DNA from: Blumeriella jaapii
Lineage: Eukaryota; Ascomycota; Leotiomycetes; Helotiales; Drepanopezizaceae
NCBI GenBank assembly: GCA_009599575.1
Contig: VWND01000001.1
Location: 1,798,001 to 1,862,000, forward strand
DNA length: 64,000 nt
Direction of reading: 5' to 3'
The notes beneath the pieces were generated by a model. The model saw only the letters and a program-made list of their open reading frames with translations, had not been told where the DNA came from and did not search any database. A program made the translations under genes and the position numbers. Position 1 is the stretch's first letter, and each line of letters begins with the position of its first letter. Positions 9,997-22,955 of the stretch are shown here, one piece after another.

Positions 9997-12704
9997 TTTT
10001 GCGACTCGCGATGTGAACAGAGAGGAGAGGCAGGGACGACAGGAGTATAAGGTGTGACACGGATGACGACAGAGGATTCTGGGTTTCTCGGTTTCACGAT
10101 AAGATCTTGCCCGACGCTCGGAGATTGAGTCAAAGTCAATACGGGCTGCTGTTCAACGCGAGGAAGGATTTGAAGTGAGGAGAAGGAACTTCTATTGTCA
10201 CCGCGGCATATTTAACCCGGCCGAGGCGACCAGGCCGGCTGGAAGTGGATGGCGTTACCGATTTCCCAGCTACTGTACAGTACATCATCCATCCACCTTT
10301 GCAGCTGTGCACTACCGCAGATCTACATTCTAAACTTGGAAACAGTCCCTCCGTTGTTGCATAAGAATCCTACCTATTTACCATACGCGCTGATATTGTT
10401 CTCTCCTGCACGAGGTAACTTTGGAGCAGAGATATGCTCGAAACAAGAGGTCGATGCGTCGATGCGCTCGCCCGTGCTACGAAACGGCAACCTTCCACAT
10501 CATGATGATTCTATTCCAGCGCCAAGGAAGTTTGAGACAGCTCCAGTCGTGCCAAGTAGAGGAGATCCTCAGTGGGGAGCGGGTCTGTACTGTACTGTAA
10601 ATGCTTCACAGCACTTACAGTACATGTGGCGATTCATATCCTGGGCTTGACTGAATTCATGCCACCGTCAGCGAGGATGGCTTCGCCCCGACGGGTGGCA
10701 TTCTATCAGGCCGTGTCGCGGAACATCGAGCCATTCCAGTGTCTTCGCGTGTGTCGAGCGAGGAGAGCTCTTACCGTAGAAGAATGGTTCCAGGACGGGC
10801 CTGGCGTAGCAGTTAGTCGTGGTTGGTAGGCGGAGGACGCTGATAGACAAGCAGCGCTATGGAAGACGTCAATATACTATACTCTGTGGTGTCGGATGGG
10901 ATTTCTGAGGCGGGGGACAAGGCCAGGCAGGTACAGTACAGTGCTGTAAAAGAGAAAAATGAGAAGATGCATAAGTGGCGATGAAAAAAGAAGCTTTCCA
11001 TCTGGAAAATGATTGAAGCCTGCGAAAAGCCCCAAGAAGCTATTTTCGTAACACTTTTACAAGTTGAAACTTAAAAAGTGCTTGTGCAAGAAAATCCTTG
11101 TAACAGAAAACAAAGTCTGTACAAACATTCCTGCGTACTCCCTCCCAGGCGAAATACTTACAGCTTAAGGATTGAGAACAAAGGTTTGTACCAAAACCAA
11201 CAACTCTTAAAAACTCCTTTGTTTCTAATCCTCCAGGCGCCTGGGACGAAGTAAGTACAAAAGTAGGCGAATATAATTTGACCGAATTTCGACCCATTCT
11301 TTATGTTTACACCTGAATAAGCCTTTTTGGTATGGTCTGGCAATCCCACTCCCACGGTCTGAACTTCACAACGCTACGAAACGTGAACCAGGCAGGCTAC
11401 TTGGCTGGGGCTGGATGGTCCGTCAAGGTCGTTCGTAGAATTTTTTTTTTTAAAAAAAGCGAAAAGTTTCAAAAAATCTAGGATTCTACATACCAACAAC
11501 ACATTTCGTGCCTGAAGAGTTTTACCGAGCGCTCATTTCACTGTGCGGGTGGCTCTGCCCCTCCTGACGTTAAACAATACCATCATTGTCATCATGACAA
11601 AACGATGCGGCTTTTCTCCACGACCCGGAACAGGTTAATGGCAGAGAGTCTGCAGCTACACGGATCCATCCCCGCTGATCCGCGAAGGGCCTGAAAACGC
11701 ATGTCGTTGTGTAGAATGTGGCGGGGGGAAGAAGGGAGTCTCATTCCTACTGAATGCGGCGGCAGTAGCTGGAGGTACAATCTGTTGTAGACTCCAACGA
11801 CCGAGATGACAAAGGGAACAAAGACATTGGCTGTCTTGTTTTCCCAATGCGAAGCTTACCTCTTTAACGAGTGAGTGAAGCAGCAAAGGAAGTGACAGTA
11901 CCTACCTCGAGTCGAGTCCAAGTCAAACAAAACACAGAGCCTGATCCCGCAACGAGGCAAGTACTCTATCAGGAATAGCGAAGTTGGATGAGGAGAAGAG
12001 ACCGAGAATAATTATTCCTATTTCACTCGAGCAAACAGAAGGAGAATGACCCTAATAAAAGCCCCCACAACTCCGCCTACAGTTCACACAGAAAGCGCCA
12101 GCCGAGCACCTGCAAAAATGCAAGGAATCGCAAACGCAGACATGTGTATCCCCAAAACAACAAACGAGAGCCCCGCAGACCTTCAAATGCGTTCAAGCAA
12201 TGCTTAAGCCCCGTGTGCCCATGTGGCAAATACACTTATCCAACCCAATTAACACAAGCCCGAGAAAGACATAGCAACCCATGCGCAGGCGACCACCACC
12301 TCAACCATTAATGAAGTAGACCAGAATGATAAACAGCGAGGACCAAGGAAAGGAAGAAAAAGACCAAGCGAAAAGGAACGGTAACAGGAGGTATCGGAAA
12401 CGAGGAAAAAAAAAACCAAGGAAAATGCTGTACTGTACACGGGAAGCAGCTCAGCCAGAAGACAAATGAGACCCAAACTCGATGCAAGCTACGCCAACTC
12501 CTTTACAACCCGGCAGAAACTTGCAGAAAGCCCAAATCATTCTGTCATCCCATAATCTGCAGCGACGCGGCGCAGAACGTTTGCGAATCGTTATCATCCG
12601 ATCATCGTGATGCCATGCGCAACACATTAGATCATGTATATGTACATGCTCATCTTCCCGTCGGCTTCGTAAGACGTAAGATTTGGTGTTGTCGGAACAC
12701 AACT
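9997..12704. other. Gene-free stretch
   Basis: Some 2.7 kb between the Mpv17-family promoter and the 3' end of the RSC7-type gene. Open frames here are short and show no family features. TACTGTAC-type palindromes occur at 10271-10283, 10586-10626, 10931-10946 and 12429-12437. An A/T palindrome (T-run then A-run) lies at 11440-11458. The 11040-11360 part is AT-richer and may be old transposon debris, but I cannot name it. Confidence 0.45.
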
Positions 12705-14964
12705 CTATTGGAAGCCCCAATTACCCCCAAACCCTGGCTGGGGCTGACCAGCCCATCCTGGGCCGCCTGGTGGACCAGATGTGTTTGGTTGCATGAATTG
12801 CTGGGCGCCTTGATCAGGTTGGTAGAGGCCTCGGCCAGGAGTAGGGTAGCCTTGACCCATGCCTTGCATTCCTGGATATTGCAAAGCAGATTGCATTTGA
12901 GGATTGTTTCCTGGCTGGCGAAGTGGCGGTTGCTGGTGCGAAGCTGATTGAAGATGAGGCGACTGTTGGGAAGCATAGCTGGGAAAATGTTGTGGGGACT
13001 GCTGAGGTTGAGAAGGAGGCCACATCTGGTTTGGTTGCGCGAATGCGTACGCATTTCCTTGCCCGAGACCACCTGGTCCGAGTGGGAGACCAGGGGATCT
13101 TCCCATCTGATCAGGCCGCATGGAACTTTGAGAATGTCCTCTCATGGGCGTTTGGGCAGCCGCGGTTGGTGGATGTGCAGTTTGCGAGAAGGATTGGGCG
13201 GCCATCATATGATGCGGAGTTTGCTGCGACATGGCCGATGGCTGCTGAGTGCTGCTATGTGAGGTGCGGGGGGATTGCAAAGCCTGAGTTGACGAATGGC
13301 CGTCGTTGGTCCCCGCTGGCTGCGGAGCAAGAGTCGGAGGCCGCGCTTCATGCGGCTGTCTCCAACGCTGATCCAGATACTCATTGCTGCGGGCCCGTTG
13401 CTGATTCACGGTTTTGTTGTAATCGGCGGCTTGATGGGCCTGTGACAAGATCTCTTGGGGAGGACTGGTCTGGGTGCGGTCCTGGTACGGCGGTCCAGTG
13501 ATCTCCTGCCGAGGCCGTTGGATGTTGCTGTAGTTACTCAAACGCAACTCGGGCTGCTCAGGGGCCAAAGTGATCATGGGCAGCGCCGCCGCGCTTCCGG
13601 GCATCCCCATCAAACCCGGCTGGACCGCTGGTGGTTGAGGATGGACCCCGAAATGCGCCGGGCTGTTGCTGTACACGATGTCACCGTGGCCCAGCGTCAA
13701 GGACGCGCTTGCATTAGCCTCCGCGGCCGCTGCGTCTCTTGCTTTGGCAGCGCCTGGCCGTTTCTCCCCCGCGAGATCCTCTTCAGTGAAGCCTTGTTTC
13801 TTGGCTTTGGACTCCCAGTAATCATCCCGCACGCGGCGGCCGTTGACAATCACTCTGCTGCCAAACTGGCGGAACATGGATCGGGCAGTAACAATGGCAA
13901 TCTGACGCGAACGATACGAGAAGGGCAAGATTTCCTGGTGTATTAAGTCCTCTTTCTCGGCCTGGGTGGCAATGATTTTGTACAGCGACCTATTCTTGTT
14001 GAAGAGCAGGTACGAATCTCGATACCCCAGGACCCTGGCGCACTCGGTGGCTAGCATGAATAGCTTGTCTCCTCGATTTGGCACAAAGAACGTCCGGCAT
14101 CGGTAATCGCGCCCTTCCGTGAGCTGGCCGGTAGCCGTGACCTTCTTCTCTCCGGCTTCATCGTATTCCCGGGGAATGTACTCGTCCCCCTCTGGCCCGA
14201 GCTGGTCCGTCGTGTGGTCTCTCACGGTCGGCAATGCTTTGATGACGGTCTTGGTGGGCGTGGTTTTGGGCGGCGATGCTTGAGTAGGAGTGATGTTTGT
14301 CAACTGGGAGGGGAGGGACGCCGTCTGCGATTGAGGGGTCTGCGGGGGCAGAATTTGAGGCATCGTCATTGAGGCCTGAACTGGGCTCTCCGGCACTCCG
14401 GGGGGTTTGGACTTCATCGGCCGTCCTCGCTTTCGCGACTTGGAGTCACCTGTCATCCCAAATCATCAGACCAAAAGTTGACCCAGGGGACGCGCGTTGT
14501 AGCACTTGGCGACTACCCGCGATCGAGAGCGACAGGGGAGACGGGAAGCATCTATCGCATGATTCACAGATCACATACCTCCATCCCCATCATACTGCTC
14601 GCCCGTATAGTCTGGATCTGGCGAGCGGGACCGCTTCATACCCCGCGAGTTCGGACTGGTGTCTGGCGTGATCGTCGCCGTGTTGTTCGCGAGGGCTCCT
14701 GCTTCAGGTCGAAAGGTCAGCGGCGGGATTGGCACGTCCGCATCATGGCGATAAGGCGATTCGCATGCGCATCGCCGGCCGCGGCACTTGCCGGCAACGT
14801 GAAGCCCGGACACGCGATGATGGCGGAGGGCAGGACGATGCGACGGGGAGAGAGGGGAGAGGGGAGAGGGGAGAGGGGGTCGTACCTGACGAGCTCAAGG
14901 CGGCCGGATTGATTGTGCCCGAGCCCAAGCCGGCAGCACCATTTGGCGTTTGCGCCGAGTACAT
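12705..14964 (-). CDS. rsc7: RSC7/SWP82-family chromatin-remodelling complex subunit
   Basis: Three exons: 14964-14886, 14698-14579 and 14449-12705, giving 647 residues in phase. Residues about 155-280 match the fungal CRC_subunit family: EYIPREYDEAGEKKV, then YRCRTFFVPNRGDKLFMLA, VLGYRDSYLLFNKNRSL, and a segment ending in GRRVRDDYWE. Yeast Rsc7 (Npl6) and Swp82 are subunits of the RSC and SWI/SNF nucleosome remodellers. A basic, AT-hook-like patch (SRKRGRPMK) straddles the second splice. The last 250 residues are Gln/Pro/Ser-rich and probably disordered. The first two exons encode a poorly conserved N-terminus whose start is chosen as the first ATG in frame; introns there are 187 and 129 bases, so the 5' end is the less certain part. 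Confidence 0.85.
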
Positions 14965-17319
14965 TCCGCTGGCGTCCAGGTGCAGTCAGTGCCACAGGTC
15001 TCGAGTGCTCCAGCGCGTTTGCGCCTGGATCCAAAGCGCGTCCGCTCTGGCATCCGAAGAGTCAGGGCCTGCAGCACGATGCAATGCGCGACGGCGGAAG
15101 ACAGCGGCGGGCCTTGCACGGGAAAGGCTGCGACGCGGCGTTGATTGGCCGGGGAGGTGTTTGGAGGTGGTTGGAGGAGGAGGAGGAGGAGGGGGGAGGG
15201 GGAGGGGGGGGAGGGGGAAGAGAGAGGAGGAGGAGGAGGAATCGAGTTGTTCGTTCCTCATCAATTGTCGACGAACCGATTTGCGAGCAGGCGAAGGTTT
15301 GCGAAGGGTTGGCCGCAGGTGGGCAACAATGACAGGACAGGACAGGACCGGAGGGGACGCGGGTTGGGTTGGGGGTGGGTTGGATGATGGAGGAAGAGTG
15401 GAGGTAGTGGAGGTGGAGGTAGTGGAGGTGCTGTAGGGTGGAGGTGGTGGGTGGTGGGGTGGTGGGGTGGTGGGTGGTGAGGTGGTGGTGCTCTGTAGTG
15501 GCCGATGTCCCCACCAGCGAGCGACCAGAGCCTCTCGGGATTGGTCTCTGGAGCGCAACGCAGCGCAGCGCAGCACTCGAACAACGCCTGCAGGGAGCAG
15601 CGCAAAGGCACCACCTGGAAAGGCCATGTACAGTACAGAGTCCAGGGCTGTACTGTACAGACAGACGTGCTGCTGAGGATGCCGGAGTTTCGCAGAGGGA
15701 CCGACAGTCGAACTTCCTCTCTCTCTCTCTCTCTCTCTCTCGCGCGCCGGCGGCGACGCGAACAACGATAACGACGCCCGTCTCCCCCCGACACGGACGG
15801 AAGGGCAAAAGGGAACTCGGTATTGGCAGCACGGCCAGGCGCGCTCCCTCCCTGCCGACTGCGGACCCTCGAATGGGCCAAAAAATGGTAATCAATGATG
15901 AAGAGGCGTTTTTCCTTCGGCCTGTGAGAGTGGGATCGCGTTGCAGTCTTCACTTCGTCGAGGCAGATCAGTTTACGGACCGCATCCCAGCAGCAGCTAC
16001 AGCACAGTACCGTACATCGATGCTAGTGACGAGGCGGAGGGCGAAGGCGCAAATGGAAGAGAGTGGAGACGCGGTCTCCAAGTACGTACTGGACTGCGCC
16101 TATGTATGGACATCCGGCCGCGATGATGATTCTCCTTCTCCCTCGCGACCCTCTCGACCTCTCGACCCTCTCGACCCTCTCGACCCAGCTCTCTCGGACT
16201 CGCGGCAAAAAGATATACCCAATCCGGCATAAAGGAGCGAGAAGGTCGGACGAGGGACAGACACGGCACGGCATGGCATGGCATGGCTTGGACGTGGGCG
16301 TGGGCGTGGGCGAGGGCCCGATCGGACTATTTTGGACTGGGATCAGACGCGGAGGAGGAGGGGAAGGAGAAGGGCAAGATTTTCCTCGAGTCGATTGACT
16401 CTTCTACAGTACTATGTAAGTTGCTTGCTCGATCTGACTGACTCTACAGTACCGTACAGTCTCGACTACGCAGCTCCAGCTCCAGCAGAATCCACCCACC
16501 CATCGAGAGCTTTCTGGCGGAGAACCAGGAAGGGAAGAAAGGAAGATATACTTATATACTTACACTGAACACAGACAGGCCAGGGCGCGGTACGACCCGC
16601 CAGACGTGCATCCACCGCACTTTCTACGTACTGTACTTCTAGTGGTACAGAGTACTTCCTCACTGCACAGTACTGTACTGTACATACCACGACTGGGATC
16701 CATCCGGCCGGCTTGTTCTTTTTTTCTTCGTCTTCTTTGTCTTCTTCTTCGTCTTTTTTGTCTTCTTCTTCGTCTTCTTCTTCGTCTTCTTCATCTTCTA
16801 CTTCTTCTTCTACTTCTTCTTCTCGTCACTCGACACTCGACACTCGACACTCGACACACTCGACACGCTCGAAGATACCCAGATCGCACATGGAGAACCC
16901 GCACGCAGGGCCGGCTTCAGGCAATCTACAATTACAGTTTCCTTCGACCTGTTTCTTCGGCATCGCGGCTGTGATTGGCCGGCCATGGCGATAAACCCCA
17001 CATGGCGAAGGCCGGGGCGGGGTGCCCATGGCTGCTCCGTGGTCATTCATCAACTTTCCCACGACGCTACCTATCAATCTTTCTTCCGACCCGGGTCAGG
17101 CCATCAGGCCATCAGGCATGCAAAAACTCCCTTCGTAAGTCGACACGAGTCGCGGCACGTACAGTCCAAGTACCTGATGTACTACTATTGACTGATTGAC
17201 TGACTGACTGCACTCCTAGCCCTCCTACATCACTCACTAGCAAAGGAAGCAGTCCAGCTGGAATGGGTAACATGTAACATCTCCTTCTTCTCCTTCTCCT
17301 CCTCCGATACACTGATGTA
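14965..17319. other. Gene-free, simple-sequence-rich region upstream of the RSC7-type gene
   Basis: No coding region is supported despite long open frames, which come from low-complexity DNA. In order it holds a purine-only GGA/GAG tract (15168-15242), GGTGGTG repeats (15405-15495), a CT dinucleotide run (15715-15741), CTCGACC repeats (16150-16190), a pyrimidine-rich CTTCTTCGT block (16715-16825) and a nine-base ACTCGACAC repeat (16828-16870). Palindromic TACTGTAC motifs occur at 15628, 15651, 16445, 16629 and 16667. The first few hundred bases must include the promoter of the minus-strand RSC7-type gene. Confidence 0.6.
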
Positions 17320-17935
17320 CACAGTCTATCGGTTAAGTATTATTCCTGGTTAAAAACAGTGGGGGTGTGGAGACAAAACTTGACCTAATCAAGTAGTATT
17401 CCATGAAATAATAAAATTGACTTTAACAAGGTATACGTAAACAAATTACGACAAATACGAAGTTTGAGAACTGCTTTCGGGTGTATGATATAAAATATTT
17501 TAATATTCTGTAAATCTGTCTTCGGCGTCAATCACAGCTTGACACCGATTGAATAAAGCAAGCTAATATCACGTCGCTGACCTCGAGTTAAATCAGAAGC
17601 TTTTAAACGTTTAGAAACTGAAGTAGAAGCTGAAGTAGAAGCTGAAGCCATTGCGTTGCGTTGCGTTGTATTGCGTTGCGTTGCGTTGTATTGCGTTGCG
17701 TTGTATTGCGTTGCGTTGTATTGCGTTGCGTTGTATTGCGTTGCGTTGTATTGCGTTGCGTTGTATTGCGTTGCGTTGTATTGCGTTGTGTTGTGTGAAA
17801 ATTTTGCCCGTATCTCTCATATTGTAATTTTGTCGTATTTCGTGAAAGCTTACCGGAAGTTGGGTCATTACTTAATTGGGCTAAGGTGAAATTATCCCTG
17901 TTTGACCAGGAATAATACTTAACCGATAGACTGTG
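17320..17935. mobile_element. 616-bp MITE with ~31-bp terminal inverted repeats and TA target-site duplication
   Basis: The left end begins CACAGTCTATCGGTTAAG and continues as AGTATTATTCCTGGT. The right end is its reverse complement, essentially perfect over about 31 bases. Both ends are flanked by TA (17318-17319 and 17936-17937), the target-site duplication of Tc1/mariner/pogo-type transposons. At 616 bp with no transposase frame it is a non-autonomous element. The interior is AT-rich on the left and contains a 15-bp minisatellite (17650-17796). The near-perfect ends suggest recent insertion. Confidence 0.88.
17650..17796. repeat. Minisatellite inside the MITE, unit TTGCGTTGCGTTGTA
   Basis: About nine copies of a 15-base unit, itself made of TTGCG and TTGTA pentamers, run nearly without error. 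Because the unit is a multiple of three, it makes artificial open frames on both strands, which I do not regard as genes. Confidence 0.9.
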
Positions 17936-20566
17936 TAGACTCCAGTAACGCGCTGATGTGCATGATGTTGCACAGATACCCCATCCAAGTGGGCACTTTC
18001 TGGACCCTGCCTGAACCGAAACTTCTGATAACGAAAATGCGGAGCGCTTGGACCCGTGCTTGGTCCGTTCGAATCCGTCTCGGGTTAAGGTTGTTGTCAA
18101 ACATGGGCGAAGCGAGACCCAGTGACGATGATCGGGACCCCTCGACCCATGCCCGTGGTTCCATGGCTGGCTGCTCCGAAGACTCGGTCCCAGTCCAATA
18201 GCAGGCAGCAGGCAAGCATCTCCATCCATCGATTTGGCTGAGTCGAGCGCAGTGAGCCGGTTTCTCTTCCCTTCCTCTCAGACATGGAGGCGCCAGGTCC
18301 GAAAGCCGGGCTGTGGCTAGACAACCGACCGACCGGCCGCATCGCATCCATCCTCTGCAGAATGACTCAAAGCTCAAACTTCTTCTCTCCTCTCATTGCT
18401 CAGCAAGAGCCGCACACGGAGCCCATGTGACCGCTGTGCACGATCGGCACATCACACACTGCGCGTCTGTCAGGTCGCTCGCTGCAACCACACGAGCCAC
18501 ACGATTCACTCGAAAGCTGCACGGCCAACGTGGGTGGAGCAGGCCTGCTCCATGCAGAACATACATCCACCGTGAGTGCAAGGAAGTAGAGCGGGCAGTG
18601 CTTTCTCAAATCCTTGATGCAGAGCCAGCCAAGACCGCCTGAATCGCCTTTCTTCAATCCTCAGATCCGCATGCAGACGGGAGCTAGACGGCGTGCAAGC
18701 ATAGAACAACAGCCAAAGTTGCAGATGGATCGCGGGTTGCAGATGAGCCACGGGAGATCTTCCACATCCCTTCCTCGGCCTCCCTGGCTGTGTGGATAAG
18801 GGTAACGATAAGGAGGCGCGCACGGCTGGGGATTTGAGACATTTCGAGCCGGTCTTTGGCATTCTTCGGCTTGAGAGCAAGTCACTTGGTGGTTTCTCCG
18901 GGAATGATGAATGTCTTTTACCCGCTTTTGGATCACAGATGCATATTGGAAAGCTGGGTACATTCCTTGCTTTGCACGCAACGGTGCAGGAAACGGCGTT
19001 CTAGGCAGAGATGCAACAGGTAATGTTGAAACAGGTCTTGCGTCCATTGGTTCCCGATAGCCGGCTCTAACGTATGTCGTTCGAAGCCTAACGGGCTGTT
19101 CATGGAGGAACTATTGATCTCAGCTTTAGCTTCCTTTTTAGTTGCCATCTCTCAAGAACCGCGTGGCTGAGAGAACTCTTACAAAAGCTGCGAGTAAAAC
19201 TTCGCGGGCAAGTATCTTGGACATGCAGAATATTTATAGAGCACTTAGCGCATCAGACTCCTTATCGTTCGGATTCAACGATCCGGTCCGGTATCGAGAT
19301 CTGGCTTGGTACACGCAACTTGAGGCTTGGGCTACTGGCACTTTGGCAAGACTTTCCTGCCGCGTATGCTGTGCTCTTCCCGCCGTGTACACACAGAGTC
19401 CACTGGAATCTTGTACCTGGATCACGCACACAAACCAGCCAGACACAAGGAATGGGGGGAAATGCTTGTTGCGCCATTCCCAAGATCTACGGAGTACTGC
19501 CGTACACCAAGTAAGCAGAACAGCTTGGTCCCACGTGTGTAGAGTGAATGTGCAGCTACCGGTAGAGGTATCCACGTGAGAGCTCTTAGCGACGCGGGAT
19601 CCTAGGCCGTGCAGCTCGCGACTAGGTGAGTGAGCGAAATCAAAACGTGCTTGAGAGCTGCAGATTCAACACGAAACGGCGACGATGAGTCAAAATCAAG
19701 TTGCAGAATGGCGAGACGGGGGTTTGATTTTAGCCCATGTTAATGACGATATCAAGGTCGCAAGAACATGCTGGTGATGGGCGAAGGGGCTAATCGCTAG
19801 TCTGGCGAGGGTGTTGACGACTAGAGGGGGCTCATGACTTCTCTAGAGCAAGACAGGCTTGCAAGGAACTGATAGAGAGCGGGCCACGGGTCCAGGACTC
19901 GTGCGTGACAATCTACCTCCACATGATGTTGGAGAGAGAGCAGAGAAGAAATCTGGATAGTGGGAATAGGTGGTGGAAAGTTGATGGATCTGATGGCAAA
20001 GAGACGCCTGCTCGCTTTTCGATATGCCGGCGTAGTGTACAGCATCGGAAACACTCGCATGAGTAATGGAAATAACAATAACAATCAAAACGGGTGGCGT
20101 AGGCGAGATGCAAGTAGTGAGAGGTAGGCAAGAAGGATAACTAGGGGCCCTCGGCCTCGACGAGGTGCCCGTGTTTCAAGAGCGAGATGGTTGCCGGACG
20201 AGACTACCAAACTCGACATCCTCTCCCGAGAACTAGCGCCAGCGATGCCGGCTCATCTATCATAGAGCACTAGCGAATGAGACCGTGAAAAAGAAATCCC
20301 ATGCCCATCGGGTTGCCTTCGGCATCGCGCATCTCTAGATGCATCTCGTCTCCTAAGCGATCGTGTGGCTCAGACTTGCCTTTACTACATCACATGTAGC
20401 TATGCAATGACCCCAATCCAGCATCTGCGCTCTACCTCCGGGTTACTGCTTGCGCAGAAACACACGGGAAGTGAAGTTTGGACGAGCTTCCGGATGGTAC
20501 ACAGAGCAGCTCAGTAGTATCTGGTAATCATCACAGCCAGCTGCTTGCTGATTACTACTTCCAGGA
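17936..20566. other. Gene-free stretch
   Basis: About 2.6 kb downstream of the asparagine-synthetase-like gene (whose 3' UTR is at its right edge). Base composition is balanced and the short open frames carry no recognisable domain. A B-box-like GTTCGAATCC at 18067 has no tRNA fold around it. I find no repeat or RNA gene. Confidence 0.4.
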
Positions 20567-22527
20567 TCAGGTTATCAACGTAGTACCTTTCGTTGTCCCG
20601 ATTTCCATTTTCGCTGTACGAGCTCCAAATTGAATCTGCAGTAATAATTAGTGGTGCAAACTCTGGGCATGGTGGGCTTACTGCTCGTTTTCTTTCCTTC
20701 GCCACAGCGTGTAACCCTAGTTCATACGCGAGCAAGCGTAAAACCTTCTTGCCGGGCTCGAGATCTGGATCTTGCTTCGCATCGGAGGCAACAGTCTGGA
20801 ACCCGCATTTTTGCCAGATGGGACACTCGACACTCCATTTGACAAAGCCCTCATCCAGGTAAGGGAACCTAGCCTCGCGGCCCCAGTGTGAGATAACGCG
20901 GTCGTCACGGCCAAGATTGCGCTTTCCAAGTCTGTTGACATCCAACTTCAACTCCTCAAGAAGTCCCAGGAATCCTTGTCGACTGAAAGCTGTGGCGTGA
21001 CGCGTGTACCCGCCGAATAGCTCGTCAGCGCCGAGTCCAGAGATTAGAACACGAGCCGGAGTGGTGTAAGGTGTCGGGTTAGTATCGAGACTGGATGAAG
21101 CCATCCCTCTTCCACGTGCTGCAAAATACAGAGCGTATGCTATGGAAAGATCCATCTCCGTGTTGTGGGGAGAAATGAGACGGACGACTTTGGCTCTGTG
21201 TGCAACAGTTTCTTCATAGGGAATGTCGACCTGTGATAGGTTAGGCAATCAAGCCATCTCACATTTCTAAGCACTTACAGCAACGAACCGCCACACTCTT
21301 CCAGGGCAGATATCTTGGAGCTCTCGGAAAGCTTTCCTTCCAGTTTCCCTATCTGGACAGCTCTCGTAGGGGGAAGGCTGAGAGACGCGATTTACTGTGG
21401 CGAGGTGCTCCCCGAGCTTTTCCGCCCCTTGACCAGATTTCTTGTCTTGCTTCTGTTTCCGCGGTCTGGGACCGTTCTTCGTTGCTTGTACGACTCTTGG
21501 ATTTTCGAAAGCAGCGTTGAGGAGGTCAATCTGCTGATCTATTGGAAGCATGTCATGCGCCATCCGAGCGAGGACTGTACAATCAAGTCCACCAGAGAAA
21601 AGAATAGCCACCCGGACACGGGACTCGTGGTCAGAAGAATTTGTAGGTAAGGGTATGTTCAGAACCCTTAAGCTAAGAGACTCACTCAAGTGACTACGCA
21701 ATTGTCCTACCGACTCTGTCTGAGTGTTTAGAACACGATCCTCGGATGGTATCTCATTATTAAACAGACCTAAAGAAATCTCCTGAACAAGGCTCCTGTG
21801 TCAGCGAATCTCGAGCATTGAGTGCTGTCATCAACGGAGCGAACCTTACATTTTCAACGCAAGCTGTATCCCAGGAATATCTGTAAACCGGCGCAATCGC
21901 TGTTACTGAGTCCTCAACTCGGTACTGAGTCGGCAGATGAGATGCTCTGCTGTCAACAGAGAGCTGGTAGATTCCATTGGCTTCAACCTCTCGCCACGAG
22001 CCAGCTCCGTCCCCAACGCTCGAAATTTCGAAAACTTCCAGCTCCTCATCATACCTGGACAGCAGAGATCGTCTTCCGAGGCGGTCTCTGCCAAAGAAAA
22101 GATGATTATGATTCCTGTCCAAGAAAACAAATGCAAAAGGCCCTGAGATGCTCTGTAAGACTCTGAGGGTTGCAATTGTAGCCTCGGGTGCAGACAATTC
22201 GATAGAGCTTGCCTGTACGAGTAAAGCAAATATGGCTTGGCCATCATTGCCTCTGACTGGACAGGATCCAATCTTCCACGCCTCGCCGTTCCAGCAGAAG
22301 GTCGAACCACTTGACGCATCGACGAAAGGTTGATCCGTGACATAGCCGCCCCTCAATGCTAGAACTGTAGACGTGAGAACTATCCAAAGGTCTCCCTGGT
22401 TGGCGACATCGATTCGTACGCGCTCTTCTCCCAGGTGGTCAGGACCTCTGTTGCGAAGCAAGTGTTTCAAATCATCGCTTGGGGGTTGAAAGCCACTCTT
22501 CGAGATGGCAACATGAATGCCACACAT
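20567..22527 (-). CDS. Asparagine synthetase-like protein (glutamine amidotransferase + Asn synthase domains, ASNSD1 type)
   Basis: Four exons: 22527-21850, 21782-21279, 21230-20682 and 20635-20567, giving 599 residues in phase (introns 67, 48 and 46 bases). The start MCGIHV puts the class II amidotransferase nucleophile Cys at position 2, followed by RNRGPDHLG at 29-37 and FCWNGEAW. The synthetase half has the ATP-pyrophosphatase P-loop SGGLDC at 289-294 and GLGADELFGGY at 459-469. The C-terminus QFGARTAKME sits in the small last exon. It resembles the ASNSD1-like branch rather than the main Asn synthetase: the order is the same but the protein diverges strongly, and residues 310-370 hold a Lys/Gln-rich insert. 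Catalytic activity and substrate are therefore not assured. It is divergent from VPS9 with a 428-base shared promoter. Confidence 0.88.
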
Positions 22528-22955
22528 TCCCGCTGTAATGTACTGTAGCTGGATCACCAACGGTCAAATACCATGCTCAATCTTCGTGGTGTTCCCCATT
22601 GGTGTCGGAGAACGTCGTTGTTCTGGCGTTGGACGTTGGTTGTGTGTCGTGTGTCGTGGGGGATTTAGCTCACTCAAAGCAGCCTCATGGAACCAGCGCA
22701 GCGGCCCGGGCGAGACGTTTCGTCTTGGTGCGTAACGAAACCTCGAATATCCCAAATCCCCATCGCACTTAGCTAGATGCTCTCTGCGTGTCCGATGAGC
22801 GACTTGCACATGCTCGAGTAAGCTCAGCTCCGATTTATGTGTCTATGATCCCTCATACTCCGAGCGTCTTCATAATCGCGTACCAGAGACCAGCTCACCC
22901 CGCCAAACCGCCCTTACAGCTATCAAGAGGCCTCGGAAAGGCGCCCTGTGAATGC
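22528..22955. promoter_or_regulatory. Bidirectional promoter between the Asn-synthetase-like gene and VPS9
   Basis: This 428-base gap separates two divergent start codons and must serve both genes. It contains a GGTGT/GTGTCGTG-rich patch at 22630-22665 but no clear TATA box. An upstream ATG at 22788 is in frame with VPS9; see that entry for why I start later. Confidence 0.5.

Noticed and set aside
10249..10650. 133-codon plus-strand open frame
   Set aside because: No domain, contains GTAC palindromes that are otherwise intergenic, and no codon bias.
15062..15953. Overlapping open frames of 230-277 codons on the minus strand
   Set aside because: They translate GGA, GGTGGTG and CT simple sequence into Pro/Ser/Arg runs in every frame, with no splice or domain support.
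17650..17796. CRISPR-like regular repeat
   Set aside because: It is a continuous tandem array without spacers, in a eukaryotic MITE.
18060..18085. tRNA B-box-like GTTCGAATCC
   Set aside because: Flanking bases do not form a T stem or acceptor stem, and no matching A box lies at the right distance.
17611..18229. Open frames full of TQRN or VALYC repeats
   Set aside because: They are translations of the 15-bp minisatellite inside the MITE; the unit is a multiple of three so no stop arises.
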